Part shown: piece after piece, positions 36,819 through 45,869 of the stretch
Layout: the number at the start of each line of letters is the position of its first letter
How positions within the stretch are numbered: the stretch's first letter is position 1
NCBI GenBank assembly: GCA_902772105.1
Contig: CACXZI010000003.1
Coordinates: forward strand, 1-52,184
Direction of reading: 5' to 3'
DNA length: 52,184 bases
Origin: Oscillospiraceae bacterium
Lineage (GTDB): Bacteria; Bacillota; Clostridia; Oscillospirales; Ruminococcaceae
Position numbers and translations under genes: made by a program
Notes under the pieces: generated by a model
Told to the model about the DNA's origin: nothing
Seen by the model: only the letters and a program-made list of their open reading frames with translations
Databases searched by the model: none

Positions 36819-38507
36819 TTATTTTTTATTTTTTATATGTAAACTTTCTTTAAAAAAAAATTTATTATGTTCATTTCTTAAAACATTTCGTTTTATCTTT
36901 CCAGAAATAGTTTTAGGCAAAGCATCCATAAATTCAATAATTCTCGGATATTTATATGGCGCTGTTTTTTTCTTAACAAAATCTTTAAGCTCTTTTGAAA
37001 GTTCTTCTGAAGGTTTAAAATCCTTTGTTAAAACAACATTTGCTTTAACAAGTTGCCCTCTAACTTCATCAAAAACTCCAACAACCCCACATTCTAAAAC
37101 TGCCGGATGCTCTATTAAAACACTCTCAACTTCAAAAGGCCCTATTCGATATCCACTAGATTTTATTATATCATCCTTCCTTCCAACATACCAAAAAAAT
37201 CCATCTTCATCATAAAAAGCAACATCTCCAGTATGATATAACCCATCTCTTAATACATATTCATTTGCCATATCATCATTATAATATCCTATAAAAAGCC
37301 CCACAATTGGCTCATTTTCTTTTAATTTAATGCATATTTCCCCTTCTTTGTTAGCCCCAACTTCATTTCCATCTTCATCAACCAAAATAACATCATAAAT
37401 AGGAGAAACTTTTCCTATAGATCCAACCTTATCTTTTGTTTCAACATCATTAAATAAAAGTGCTGTTGTTTCTGTTTGACCAAACCCAGCCATTATTTCA
37501 AGCCCTGTTATTTCTTTAAACTGCCGTATAATTTCCGGATTTAAAGCTTCCCCTGCTGTTGTCACATGCACAACAGAAGAAATATTACGATTAATAACTC
37601 CCTCTTTTATAAAAAATCTATAAACAGTTGGCGGTGCACAAAATGTTGTAACATTATATTTTTCTATAACATCTAACATCTTATCTGGATAGAATTTATC
37701 ATAATCATAAACCATAACGGTTGCTCCAACAGCCCACTGACCGTAAATTTTTCCCCAGGCAGCTTTTCCCCATCCTGTGTCTGAAACAGTTAGATGTATC
37801 CCTCTTTTAAAAGCTTTTTGCCAATATTTTGCCGTCACTATATGTGCTAAAGGATATGAAAAAGAATGCTGAACTAATTTTGGAAGACCTGTAGTTCCAG
37901 ACGTAAAATAACAAAGCATTTTATCTTCAACATTTGTTTTAATTCTTTCTAATGTTTTAGGATATTTTTCTATTTCTTTAAATATATCAACAGACCCTAA
38001 AACACTTCCACGAACAGAAAAAAGTTTAACATCGTTTTCAATTTCTGATAAAACGCTAGAAATTCTTTGAGGTAGATCTTGCTGATTTGTGAACACAATC
38101 GATTTAACATTAGCAAACTCAATTCTATATTTTAAATCCATGCTACTAAGCATATGTGTTGCTGGAATTGCAACTGCCCCTATTTTACATAAAGCATTTA
38201 AAACATACCAATATTCAAAGTTTCTTTTTAATATAACTAAAACAAAATCCCCATATTTTATTCCCTGAGAAATAAAAAAGTTAGCCACCCTATTAGACAT
38301 TTCACTCATTTGTTTAAAGGTTATTTTTTTTTCGTTGTTGTAGTCATCACACCAAATCAACGCTAAATCATCTGGATAATTTTTCGCTATTTCATCTAAA
38401 ATATCATAAGAAAAATTAAAATCATCTGTGCACTCAATAGAAACAGATTTTAATTTCCCTGCCTCATCGAATTGTTCTTTGAAAAATTTTCCATATATTT
38501 CTTCCAT
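36819..38507 (-). CDS. AMP-forming acyl-CoA synthetase (medium-chain type)
   Basis: This ANL-superfamily enzyme activates a carboxylic acid to an acyl-CoA through an acyl-AMP. The 562 residues show the phosphate loop CYFTSGTTGLPKLVQHS, the acyl-pocket motifs TVSDTGWGKAAWGKIYGQW and TTAGEALNPE, GFGQTETTALL, YHTGDVAFYDEDGFFWYVGR and the C-terminal lysine in LPKTISGKIKRN. The sequence around TGWGKAAWG is typical of ACSM-like medium-chain or aromatic acid synthetases rather than acetate synthetase. The ATG at 38507 is preferred over the TTG one codon before because of spacing from GGAGG. The acyl-CoA dehydratase-type genes 5 kb away may use related substrates, but that is speculation. Confidence 0.9.
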   Translation of the reverse strand: MEEIYGKFFKEQFDEAGKLKSVSIECTDDFNFSYDILDEIAKNYPDDLALIWCDDYNNEKKITFKQMSEMSNRVANFFISQGIKYGDFVLVILKRNFEYWYVLNALCKIGAVAIPATHMLSSMDLKYRIEFANVKSIVFTNQQDLPQRISSVLSEIENDVKLFSVRGSVLGSVDIFKEIEKYPKTLERIKTNVEDKMLCYFTSGTTGLPKLVQHSFSYPLAHIVTAKYWQKAFKRGIHLTVSDTGWGKAAWGKIYGQWAVGATVMVYDYDKFYPDKMLDVIEKYNVTTFCAPPTVYRFFIKEGVINRNISSVVHVTTAGEALNPEIIRQFKEITGLEIMAGFGQTETTALLFNDVETKDKVGSIGKVSPIYDVILVDEDGNEVGANKEGEICIKLKENEPIVGLFIGYYNDDMANEYVLRDGLYHTGDVAFYDEDGFFWYVGRKDDIIKSSGYRIGPFEVESVLIEHPAVLECGVVGVFDEVRGQLVKANVVLTKDFKPSEELSKELKDFVKKKTAPYKYPRIIEFMDALPKTISGKIKRNVLRNEHNKFFFKESLHIKNKK

Positions 38508-38834
38508 CAAAATTTACCTCCAAACAAACTTTAAATTTTTATTTTAATTAATTTATTATTACAATAAATAAAAGATAGCAAGAATCTACATATACCAATT
38601 TCTATTTTTTATATGCACAATTTTAAGAAAAATTGAATATTTTTTATTTTTTTAACTAAATAAATTTTCATTTTAATAAATTAAAATTGCTTATTTAAAA
38701 TATCTAAAAAATTTTTAGATATTCATTACATTTAATAATAACCACACCTTTATATATTTTATTAAATTAAAATTTATTCCTTAAGTTTTCATCTAACAAA
38801 AATGATGCATTACAAAAAGTTTTTTTAATTATCT
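38508..38834. other. Intergenic stretch with a perfect AT palindrome
   Basis: About 325 bases between lysC and the acyl-CoA synthetase gene. AATATCTAAAAA (38699-38710) and TTTTTAGATATT (38712-38723) form a long perfect inverted repeat, possibly a weak terminator for the threonine operon. A TTGCTA/TAATAA pair with 17-base spacing near 38545-38575 on the minus strand may be the synthetase promoter. Confidence 0.4.
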
Positions 38835-40040
38835 TTATTCAAAAAAAGCATCATGAATTGAATTAATTGCCATTGAGCTATCTTTTTTGTCTATTAAGAC
38901 AGAAATTTTTATCTCACTTGTGGAAATCATGTGTATATTTATGTTTGCATTATAAAGCGCTTCAAAAAATTTAGCTGCAACTCCAGGGTTCATCTGCATT
39001 CCAGCTCCAACAATTGAAACCTTAGAAACACTATCAGAAACCTTTATATCTTCAATTTGCAATCTTTCTTGATTTTCTTTTAAAATTTTTGTTGCAAGCT
39101 CCATGCTATCAAGTGGAACAGTAAAACTAATGTCTTTTTTGCTTTTACTTCCATAGGACTGAACTATTAAATCAACGTTAATTCCGTTTTTTCCCATTAA
39201 TGAAAATATATGATATGCATATCCAGATTCATCCGGAACATTAATTAGTGCTATTCTTGCTGTGTAGTCATCTTTTGTAACCCCTCGTATTAATAATTTT
39301 TCCACATTAACCCTCTCCTTTACTTTTGTTCCTTTAACATTTTTAAAACTAGACAAAACTTCTAAGTCAACGTTATATCTTTTTGCCATTTCAACAGATC
39401 TATTATGTAGAACCTGTGCTCCAAGCGTTGCAAGCTCTAACATTTCATCATAACTAATTTCTTCTAACTTTTTAGAATTTTTAACAAGATTTGGGTCTGC
39501 TGTATATACTCCATCAACATCTGTGTATATCTGACACAAATCTGCATGCAAAGCAGCAGCAATAGCAACAGCACTTGTATCAGACCCTCCTCTTCCTAAA
39601 GTTGTTATATCAAAAAGTCTATCAATTCCCTGAAAACCTGCCACAATAACTATTTTATTCATCTCTAATTCACTTTTTAGTCTTGTTGTGTCAATTTTAA
39701 TAATACGTGCATTAGTGTGATTTGACTTTGTTTTAAACCCAGCCTGCCAACCAGTTAAAGATATAACAGAAAATCCTCTTTTTTCTATTGCCATAGCTAA
39801 AAGAGAAATCGTTATTTGTTCTCCAGTAGACAACAAAACATCCATCTCTCTTTTAGAAGGATTTTTATTAATTTCTTTTGCTTTTTCAATTAAAATATCT
39901 GTGGTATCTCCCTGGGCAGAAACAACAACAACAACATCATTTCCATTTTTTTTTGCAGAAGTTACTATATCTGCAACATTTTCAACCTTTTTAGCATCAG
40001 CAACAGAGCTTCCACCAAACTTTTGAACTATTAAGCTCAT
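38835..40040 (-). CDS. lysC: Aspartate kinase
   Basis: First enzyme of the aspartate family pathway (aspartate to aspartyl phosphate). The 401 residues start MSLIVQKFGGSSVADAKKVEN and carry LTGWQAGFKT, AGFQGI with TTLGRGGSDTSAVAIAAAL, and YTDVDGVYTADPNLV, then two C-terminal ACT domains that normally bind lysine or threonine for feedback control. An ATG nine bases upstream is rejected because it almost touches GGAGG; the chosen ATG has proper spacing. It is the last gene of the hom-thrB-lysC run, 39 bases after thrB. asd and thrC are not in this window. Confidence 0.95.
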   Translation of the reverse strand: MSLIVQKFGGSSVADAKKVENVADIVTSAKKNGNDVVVVVSAQGDTTDILIEKAKEINKNPSKREMDVLLSTGEQITISLLAMAIEKRGFSVISLTGWQAGFKTKSNHTNARIIKIDTTRLKSELEMNKIVIVAGFQGIDRLFDITTLGRGGSDTSAVAIAAALHADLCQIYTDVDGVYTADPNLVKNSKKLEEISYDEMLELATLGAQVLHNRSVEMAKRYNVDLEVLSSFKNVKGTKVKERVNVEKLLIRGVTKDDYTARIALINVPDESGYAYHIFSLMGKNGINVDLIVQSYGSKSKKDISFTVPLDSMELATKILKENQERLQIEDIKVSDSVSKVSIVGAGMQMNPGVAAKFFEALYNANINIHMISTSEIKISVLIDKKDSSMAINSIHDAFFE

Positions 40041-40079
40041 AAAAAACATTCCTCCAAATTAATCTTTATAACTTTTATT

Positions 40080-40976
40080 CTATGTTATTCTTCCAACAAC
40101 ACCTTTATTATCTATATCTAATTTTAAAACACGCCAATTTGTCATATTTTTTTCTTTTAATTTTAAACTAATATTTTTTTCAAAAAAACGATTAGATCTA
40201 TCACAAATTGCCACAATACTAGGCCCTGCTCCACTTAAATATACCGCACAAGCTCCTAAACCATATGAAAGTTTAAAAATATCTTCTGCACCTTCAATAT
40301 ATTTTAACCTATAATCTTGGTGAAGCTTGTCTTTTACTGCAACGTTTAAATTATAGAATTTGCCTTTTAAAATTGAAGAAACCAACAAAGAAGCACGAGA
40401 TATGTTGTAAACAGCATCTTTTAAAGGAACCTGTTCTCTTAAAACCTTTCTAGACTTTGCTGTTGATAGCTTAAAATTTGGAACCAAAAAAACAAATTTC
40501 AAACCAGGGCTAATATTGTTTTTAACATAAAAAACCCTACCTTCATCAATTGCACTTGCAACAAACCCCCCTAAAATACAAGGTGCAACATTATCGGGAT
40601 GGCCTTCTATTTTTGCCGCTATTTTTAAAAGCTCCTTTTTATTTAAAACATTTCCTAAAAGCGCATTAGCACCAAAAAGTCCGGCAACAATACAACAAGA
40701 ACTACTACCAAGACCTCTTGCCATTGGAATATTATTTTTTTGCAAAATTTTAATGGGTTTAATTTTTTTTTCACCACAAATTTTGAACAAATACATTGCT
40801 GATTTATATATTAAATTTTCTTTTGTGGTTGGAATATGAACCCTATCTAAACTTTTAATTTGAGGCTCATTAGCCCAATCAAAATAAACGTAGTTATATA
40901 GAGAAACTGCCAACCCTAAACTATCAAACCCAGCTCCAATATTCGCACTTGTTGCTGGAACCTTAACACTAACCAT
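40080..40976 (-). CDS. thrB: Homoserine kinase
   Basis: This GHMP-family kinase phosphorylates homoserine on the way to threonine. The 298 residues show VSVKVPATSANIGAGFDSLG at the start, the ATP loop IPMARGLGSSSCCIVAG (about 84-100), GHPDNVAPCILGGF and the C-terminal LSGAGPSIVAICD. The start at ATG 40976 follows GAGG by eight bases; a TTG two codons earlier is less well placed. It is separated from hom by 329 bases holding a decayed duplicate of the hom-thrB junction. Confidence 0.95.
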   Translation of the reverse strand: MVSVKVPATSANIGAGFDSLGLAVSLYNYVYFDWANEPQIKSLDRVHIPTTKENLIYKSAMYLFKICGEKKIKPIKILQKNNIPMARGLGSSSCCIVAGLFGANALLGNVLNKKELLKIAAKIEGHPDNVAPCILGGFVASAIDEGRVFYVKNNISPGLKFVFLVPNFKLSTAKSRKVLREQVPLKDAVYNISRASLLVSSILKGKFYNLNVAVKDKLHQDYRLKYIEGAEDIFKLSYGLGACAVYLSGAGPSIVAICDRSNRFFEKNISLKLKEKNMTNWRVLKLDIDNKGVVGRIT

Positions 40977-41305
40977 ATTCAAAACCTCTCATTTTTAACT
41001 TAATAATCTTTAAACAAAATTTTAAATTCTACTTTTTATTTTAATTTTACACTAATTTAAAATTCTTCATAAACATCTCTTACTATAAAATTTAACATTT
41101 TTAATTTTAAAATTTTCATCTACTATTTTAAAATATTTTTTAAGTTTTATTTTAATTTAATAATCTAACCAATTTAAAATTCTTTCTAAATCTAAAACTT
41201 ATTAATCTAAACTTTCAAAATAAATTACATAATAATTCCAAATATCTTTTATTTTTTAATAAAAATTCTAACCCCAAACCATATTCAAAACCTCTCATTT
41301 TTAAC
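40977..41305 (-). repeat. Decayed tandem duplication of the hom-thrB junction
   Basis: The junction sequence (thrB start AACCATATTC, ribosome binding site AAAACCTCTCATTTTTAAC, hom end TAATAATCTTTA) occurs twice: 40971-41020 in front of the working thrB and 41278-41330 at the real hom end. Between them, 41170-41200 (ATTTAAAATTCTTTCTAAAT then CTAAAACTT) repeats hom 3' coding sequence at about 41361-41390. The copy at 41278 would read MVWG then a stop. Confidence 0.8.
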
Positions 41306-42616
41306 CTAATAATCTTTAGACAAAATTTCAAAATATGCTTTCATCTCAATTCCACTTTCATTTAAAATTTTTTCTAAATCTAAAACTTCTTTTTTGAGTA
41401 TGCCACATACTATTAAAGCTAATTCATCTTCCTTTTTCCCTTCCCTATCTAAATATTCAATATCTCTAACACATTTCACATCTTTATCCATAATTTTAAA
41501 ATTAAGTGCAAAATAATCTTTAATAACCTTTTTTGCTTTATCTAAATCTTTTGCTTTAAGCCTTATGTAAAACTTTCTTCTTTCTTCTTCATAACTTAAA
41601 GATGTGAAATGATCATCTCTTTCTAAAACTGGTGAAATATTTCTAAAATTATTTTTAACAATAAACGCTATATCCGACCAAACCGCACCTGCAGTTGGAA
41701 ATCTTCCTGCCCCTTCTCCAGTAAACATAACATTCCCATTAACAACAACTCCATTTAAAACTCCATCAATTGAATAAAGCCTATGCGTTCTTTCTAAAAA
41801 ACAAGGCCGAACTTCAATATTTTCAATGAAATTATATGAAAATTCAACCGTTGCAACCAATTTTAAAACCATATCAACAGATCTACCATATAAAATGTCT
41901 ATTAAATTTATGTCTTTTATTCCTTTAACACTAACTTTTTTAAAAGGAACATATTTTAGATATGCTAACTCTGCTAATATACAAATTTTTCTTGCTGAAT
42001 CAATTCCATTTATGTCATCAGATGGATCTTTTTCTGCATAACCCAATTCCTGAGCTAACTTTAACGCTTCTTCAAAAGAAATCTTTTCTTGCGCCATCTT
42101 TGTTAAAATAAAATTTGTTGTTCCATTTAAAATCCCTTCAATTGAATCTATACCACTAGAAACAAAATAAAATTGCAATGGTTTAACAATAGGCATTCCA
42201 CCTCCAACGCTTGCTTCAAATAAAAAACTAACACCATTATCTTTTGCTATTTTTAAAAGTTCTTCCCCTTTTTCACAAACAAGCTCTTTATTTGAAGTAA
42301 CAACACTTTTTTTCTTTTCTAACAATTTTTTAACGAATTCATAAGCAGGATTAAGTCCACCCATAGTTTCAACAACAATTGAAATTTCATCATCATTTAA
42401 AATTTCATCAAAATCTTTAACAAAAAGATTAGAATAAGACAAATTTTTAAATTCTTTTATATCTAAAATTTTTTTTAAAATTATTTCTTCTCCTATCTTT
42501 CTTTTAATTAAATCTTTGTTTTCAAATTTTCTTCTAAACAATTCTGTTTTTGAAAAAAGGCCCTGCGCAACACCAGAACCAACAACACCATGCCCTAAAA
42601 TAGCAATTTTAACCAT
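41306..42616 (-). CDS. hom: Homoserine dehydrogenase
   Basis: Reduces aspartate semialdehyde to homoserine with NAD(P)H. The 436 residues begin MVKIAILGHGVVGSGVAQGL (nucleotide site 8-17), followed by VVETMGG, VVTSNKELV, EASVGGGMPIVKPLQ, ILNGTTNFIL, GYAEKDPSDDINGIDSARK with the catalytic Asp/Lys, and TGEGAGRFPTAGAVWSDI. A C-terminal ACT-type regulatory domain is present. GGAGGG lies five bases before the ATG. It heads the hom-thrB-lysC unit behind a good promoter. Confidence 0.96.
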   Translation of the reverse strand: MVKIAILGHGVVGSGVAQGLFSKTELFRRKFENKDLIKRKIGEEIILKKILDIKEFKNLSYSNLFVKDFDEILNDDEISIVVETMGGLNPAYEFVKKLLEKKKSVVTSNKELVCEKGEELLKIAKDNGVSFLFEASVGGGMPIVKPLQFYFVSSGIDSIEGILNGTTNFILTKMAQEKISFEEALKLAQELGYAEKDPSDDINGIDSARKICILAELAYLKYVPFKKVSVKGIKDINLIDILYGRSVDMVLKLVATVEFSYNFIENIEVRPCFLERTHRLYSIDGVLNGVVVNGNVMFTGEGAGRFPTAGAVWSDIAFIVKNNFRNISPVLERDDHFTSLSYEEERRKFYIRLKAKDLDKAKKVIKDYFALNFKIMDKDVKCVRDIEYLDREGKKEDELALIVCGILKKEVLDLEKILNESGIEMKAYFEILSKDY

Positions 42617-42707
42617 TTAAACCCTCCAACTAATTTAAACAACCATTAATTTGATTTTAAAATATAGCCTATTTATATGTATCAAATTAATAACTTTTAA
42701 CCATAAA

Positions 42708-42736
42708 ATTATAGCAAAATACAACATATTTTGCAA
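42708..42736 (-). promoter_or_regulatory. Promoter of the threonine operon
   Basis: On the minus strand, TTGCAA (42731-42736), 17-base spacer, TATAAT (42708-42713). The leader of about 90 bases shows no T-box or attenuator that I can recognise. Confidence 0.75.
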
Positions 42737-42837
42737 CCAGTTAAACAATAAAAAAAAATAATAAAATTTCAGTTTATATAACTAAATTAATGTGAAATAT
42801 AATATCATATTTTAATAAAACAATCAAGTTATTTTAA

Positions 42838-42875
42838 AAATAAAAAACTAGCTTTGTAAAAAATACAAAACTAGT
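42838..42875 (-). terminator. Terminator of the M18 peptidase-GNAT operon
   Basis: ACTAGTTTTGTA and TACAAAGCTAGT (42864-42875 and 42847-42858, minus-strand reading) form an almost perfect 12-pair stem with a TTTTT loop, followed by TTTTTATTTTTA. Confidence 0.85.
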
Positions 42876-42893
42876 TAAATTAAATTTTAAATA

Positions 42894-43352
42894 CTATTTA
42901 AATTCCAAATACATCTCCATATATCCACTTTCTGAAAAATTTAATCCTTCATAAAATCTTCTAGCATGAACATTACTTTTTGTAACTTCTAATTTTATGA
43001 TTTTTGCTTTATTTCTATATTCTTTCACGAGCCAAGTCATAAAATAACTACCAACACCTTTTTTTCTTGCTGGTTCTTTAATAAATAAATCTTCAAGCCA
43101 AATACATTGAGATGCTTTACTTGTGCTATATGAAAACGATAAAAATGCATACCCTAAAACCATTTCTTTATATTCAAGAATTAAACATCTAATTGATTTA
43201 GAATCACTAATTGCATTATTAAAATTTAAAATTGCAATTTCTTCATCATAATCAGTTGTAGTAGCATTACTATCATAAAGCTCTTTATTCATATTTAAAT
43301 ATTCATCTCTGTCGTTAACCGTAATATCTCGTATATTTAATAAATCTGCCAA
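42894..43352 (-). CDS. GNAT-family N-acetyltransferase
   Basis: The 152 residues have the GNAT fold: an N-terminal IRDITVNDRDEYLNM, a central GYAFLSFSYS strand, QCIWLEDLFIKEPARKKGVG with the acetyl-CoA pyrophosphate loop (RKKGVGSYFM), and KLEVTKSNVHARRFYEGLNF. It resembles amino-group acetylases of small molecules (diamine acetyltransferase-like), but the substrate cannot be read from sequence. The start is a TTG at 43352 with GGAG about nine bases before it. It lies 21 bases behind the M18 peptidase gene and ahead of a strong terminator, so the two form an operon. Confidence 0.85.
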   Translation of the reverse strand: MADLLNIRDITVNDRDEYLNMNKELYDSNATTTDYDEEIAILNFNNAISDSKSIRCLILEYKEMVLGYAFLSFSYSTSKASQCIWLEDLFIKEPARKKGVGSYFMTWLVKEYRNKAKIIKLEVTKSNVHARRFYEGLNFSESGYMEMYLEFK

Positions 43353-43373
43353 ATATATTCACTCCAAATATTT

Positions 43374-44795
43374 TTATTCTTGAGTTAAAAAAGCATGTAT
43401 AGCACGATAGTTTTCAAAAACATCAACCTTAGAAGAAATTTCATAAGGAGAGTGCATAGAAAGCAAAGCAACTCCAACATCAACAACATCCATATTAAGT
43501 TTTGCAACAAACATAGCAACAGTTCCTCCGCCTCCTATGTCTACTCTTCCAAGCTCCCCTATCTGCCAAGAAATTTCTTTTTTATCTAATAGTCTAGTAA
43601 CCTTATCAACAAATTCTGCAGATGCATCCGAAGCAGAAGATTTTCCACCTCTTCCAGTATATTTTGTTATTATTGTTCCATATCCAAAATGTGCACAGTT
43701 TTTGTCTTCAAAAACTTCTTTATAGTTAGGATCATAAGCAGCACCAACATCAGCAGACATACATTCAGAATTAGATAGAATTGTGTGTCCACTAACTCCA
43801 AACATCTCTCCTAAATCATTTATGAAATATTCGAAAAAATTAGACTCCATTCCAGTGTTACCACAACTTCCAATTTCTTCTTTATCTGCAAGCATAGTAA
43901 CCGCTGTGTAAGTTGGTGTGCTATTGCAATCTAGAATTGCTCTTAAAGAATTATATGCACAAACTCTATCATCCTGCCCATATGCTCCAATTAAACTGCC
44001 ATCAAACCCTATGTCTCTTGCTTTAAATGCTGGAACAACTTCAAATTCAGCAGACAAGAAATCTCTTTCTGTTATTCCATATTTTTCGTTAAGAATTTTC
44101 AAAACATTTAATTTAACCATATCAGCTTCTTTGCTTTTTTTAAATGGACAAGACCCAACAATTATGTTTAAACTTTCTGGATCTATAAACTCTCTAACAC
44201 TTTTTTTATATTGTTTTTCTGCAAGATGTGGCAAAAGATCACTAATACAAAAAACGGGGTCTTTTTCATCTTCTCCTATGCAAACATCAACCTTTTCTCC
44301 ATTGGCTTTAAAAACCACACCATATAAAGAAAGAGGGATGGTTGTCCATTGATATTTTTTAATTCCACCATAATAGTGAGTTTTAAAATAACCTATTTCA
44401 TCTTCTTCAAAAACAGGATTTGGTTTTAAATCTAGCCTTGGAGAATCTATATGTGCTATTGCTAGTTTAACCCCTTCTTCAATTGGTTTATTTCCAAAAA
44501 CCAATAAAACAACATTTTTGTCTCTATTAACATAATAGGCTCTATCCCCTGGATTATATTTTTTGTCTTTAGAAAACAGTTCAAATCCTTTTTCTTTTGC
44601 CAACATTTGTGCATATTCACATGCTTTTCTTTCGGTTTTGCAACTATTTAAAAATTCTTTATATTGCTCACAATATTCCTTTGCTTTTTTTAATAACTCA
44701 TCCGATAATTTTAAATTAACATTTTCTCTTTTATAAAATAATTTTTCTTTTAATTCTTTAATTTCTTTTATTTCTTTTTCTTTATTATCCTGCAT
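43374..44795 (-). CDS. M18-family zinc aminopeptidase
   Basis: This cytosolic dizinc aminopeptidase removes N-terminal (often acidic or neutral) residues from peptides. The 473 residues carry the M18 marks: LAIAHIDSPRLDLKPNP with zinc ligand His, HYYGGIKKYQW, GAYGQDDRVCAYNSLRAI, MLADKEEIGSCGNTGMESN with catalytic Glu, SADVGAAYDPNYKE, and SMHSPYEISSKVDV with the last ligand His. GGGGAG is eight bases before the ATG. It is the first gene of a two-gene operon with the acetyltransferase. Confidence 0.93.
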   Translation of the reverse strand: MQDNKEKEIKEIKELKEKLFYKRENVNLKLSDELLKKAKEYCEQYKEFLNSCKTERKACEYAQMLAKEKGFELFSKDKKYNPGDRAYYVNRDKNVVLLVFGNKPIEEGVKLAIAHIDSPRLDLKPNPVFEEDEIGYFKTHYYGGIKKYQWTTIPLSLYGVVFKANGEKVDVCIGEDEKDPVFCISDLLPHLAEKQYKKSVREFIDPESLNIIVGSCPFKKSKEADMVKLNVLKILNEKYGITERDFLSAEFEVVPAFKARDIGFDGSLIGAYGQDDRVCAYNSLRAILDCNSTPTYTAVTMLADKEEIGSCGNTGMESNFFEYFINDLGEMFGVSGHTILSNSECMSADVGAAYDPNYKEVFEDKNCAHFGYGTIITKYTGRGGKSSASDASAEFVDKVTRLLDKKEISWQIGELGRVDIGGGGTVAMFVAKLNMDVVDVGVALLSMHSPYEISSKVDVFENYRAIHAFLTQE

Positions 44796-44846
44796 TTTAA
44801 AAACTCCCCTTTTTAAATATCCAAAATTTTTTTCAATATGCTCTTT

Positions 44847-44875
44847 ATTTTAACTATATTAAAACAAATATGCAA
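44847..44875 (-). promoter_or_regulatory. Promoter of the M18 peptidase-GNAT operon
   Basis: On the minus strand, TTGCAT (44870-44875), 17-base spacer, TAAAAT (44847-44852), about 50 bases before the start codon. Confidence 0.65.
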
Positions 44876-45293
44876 TATATTTGTGATTTTTTTATTCAAA
44901 ATATATATATGTTTTTTTCACTTTTTTTGTTAATTACACTGAATTTTTAAATAATTATTTACTACATTATATCATATACATCTCACAAAATAATAATTAA
45001 AATATATTAAAAAATGTTAAAAATTATTCATCAAAATGCATAAAAAATATGAATTAAAAAATAATATAATATAATATTTATAAAATAAACACTATGTTTA
45101 TTATGTTTTTTAAAATGTATTTGAACATAATTTACATATAAAATATAGAAAATATAAAAATAAAAATTTAAAACTAATTAAAAAAATTCATTAAAATATA
45201 AATCTAACACTAACCTTTATACTAAAATTTTAATAAACTTAATTTTTTTAACTATTTAATAACTCCAAAAATTTTAAAAATATAAATTAAAAT
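44876..45293. other. AT-rich intergenic stretch
   Basis: About 420 bases between coaE and the M18 promoter. No frame, hairpin with T tract, or long repeat was recognised. Confidence 0.5.
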
Positions 45294-45869
45294 TTACTTA
45301 AGAAAAATTTTTAATATTTTTTGCATTTCTCGTTCAAAAAAACTAATATCACCATCATTAACAAAAAAAACATCCGAATTTTTAATATAAAATTCATCAT
45401 CAGGTTGGCAACTAAATCTTTTTAACGCAATTTCTTTTAAGATGTTATCTCTTTTAACAACTCTATTTAACCTTTTTTCTTTTTTAGCAATAACAGAAAC
45501 AGTTTTGTCACAAAATAAATTTGCTCTACTTTCAAATAAAGTTGGCGCGTCTATCACAATATTTCTCCCTTTATTTTTTTTTATTTCATTATCTAAAATT
45601 TTTAGAACAAATCTATTACAAATTAAAGCTAATTTTTCTAAATCTTCTTTATTAGAAAAAACATGTTCAGATAATTTTTTTTTATTTAAAACTCCATCCA
45701 AAAAAACAAAAGGAAACTCTTTTTTAACTTCTTCAATAAAAGTTTCGTTTTTTTTATATAGCGAATCAACAATTAAATCTGCATCTAAAATAACAAAACC
45801 ATTCTTTTTTAGAAAAAAACTAAAAGTAGATTTACCAGCTCCAGAAGGCCCTGTAACCCCAATAATCAT
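45294..45869 (-). CDS. coaE: Dephospho-CoA kinase
   Basis: Final step of coenzyme A synthesis. The 191 residues start MIIGVTGPSGAGKSTFSFFL (P-loop GPSGAGKST, 7-15), then FVILDADLIVDSLY with the conserved Asp pair, a NIVIDAPTLFESRANLFCD segment that fits the family DxPLLFE motif, and the lid VVKRDNILKEIALKRFSCQ. AGGGAG precedes the ATG by about eight bases. There is no adjacent polA or mutM as in some Firmicutes; more than 400 empty bases flank it on both sides. Confidence 0.93.
   Translation of the reverse strand: MIIGVTGPSGAGKSTFSFFLKKNGFVILDADLIVDSLYKKNETFIEEVKKEFPFVFLDGVLNKKKLSEHVFSNKEDLEKLALICNRFVLKILDNEIKKNKGRNIVIDAPTLFESRANLFCDKTVSVIAKKEKRLNRVVKRDNILKEIALKRFSCQPDDEFYIKNSDVFFVNDGDISFFEREMQKILKIFLK

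Noticed and set aside
42617-42707. T-box or attenuator in the hom leader
   Set aside because: The leader is short and lacks the T-box sequence or a terminator-antiterminator pair.
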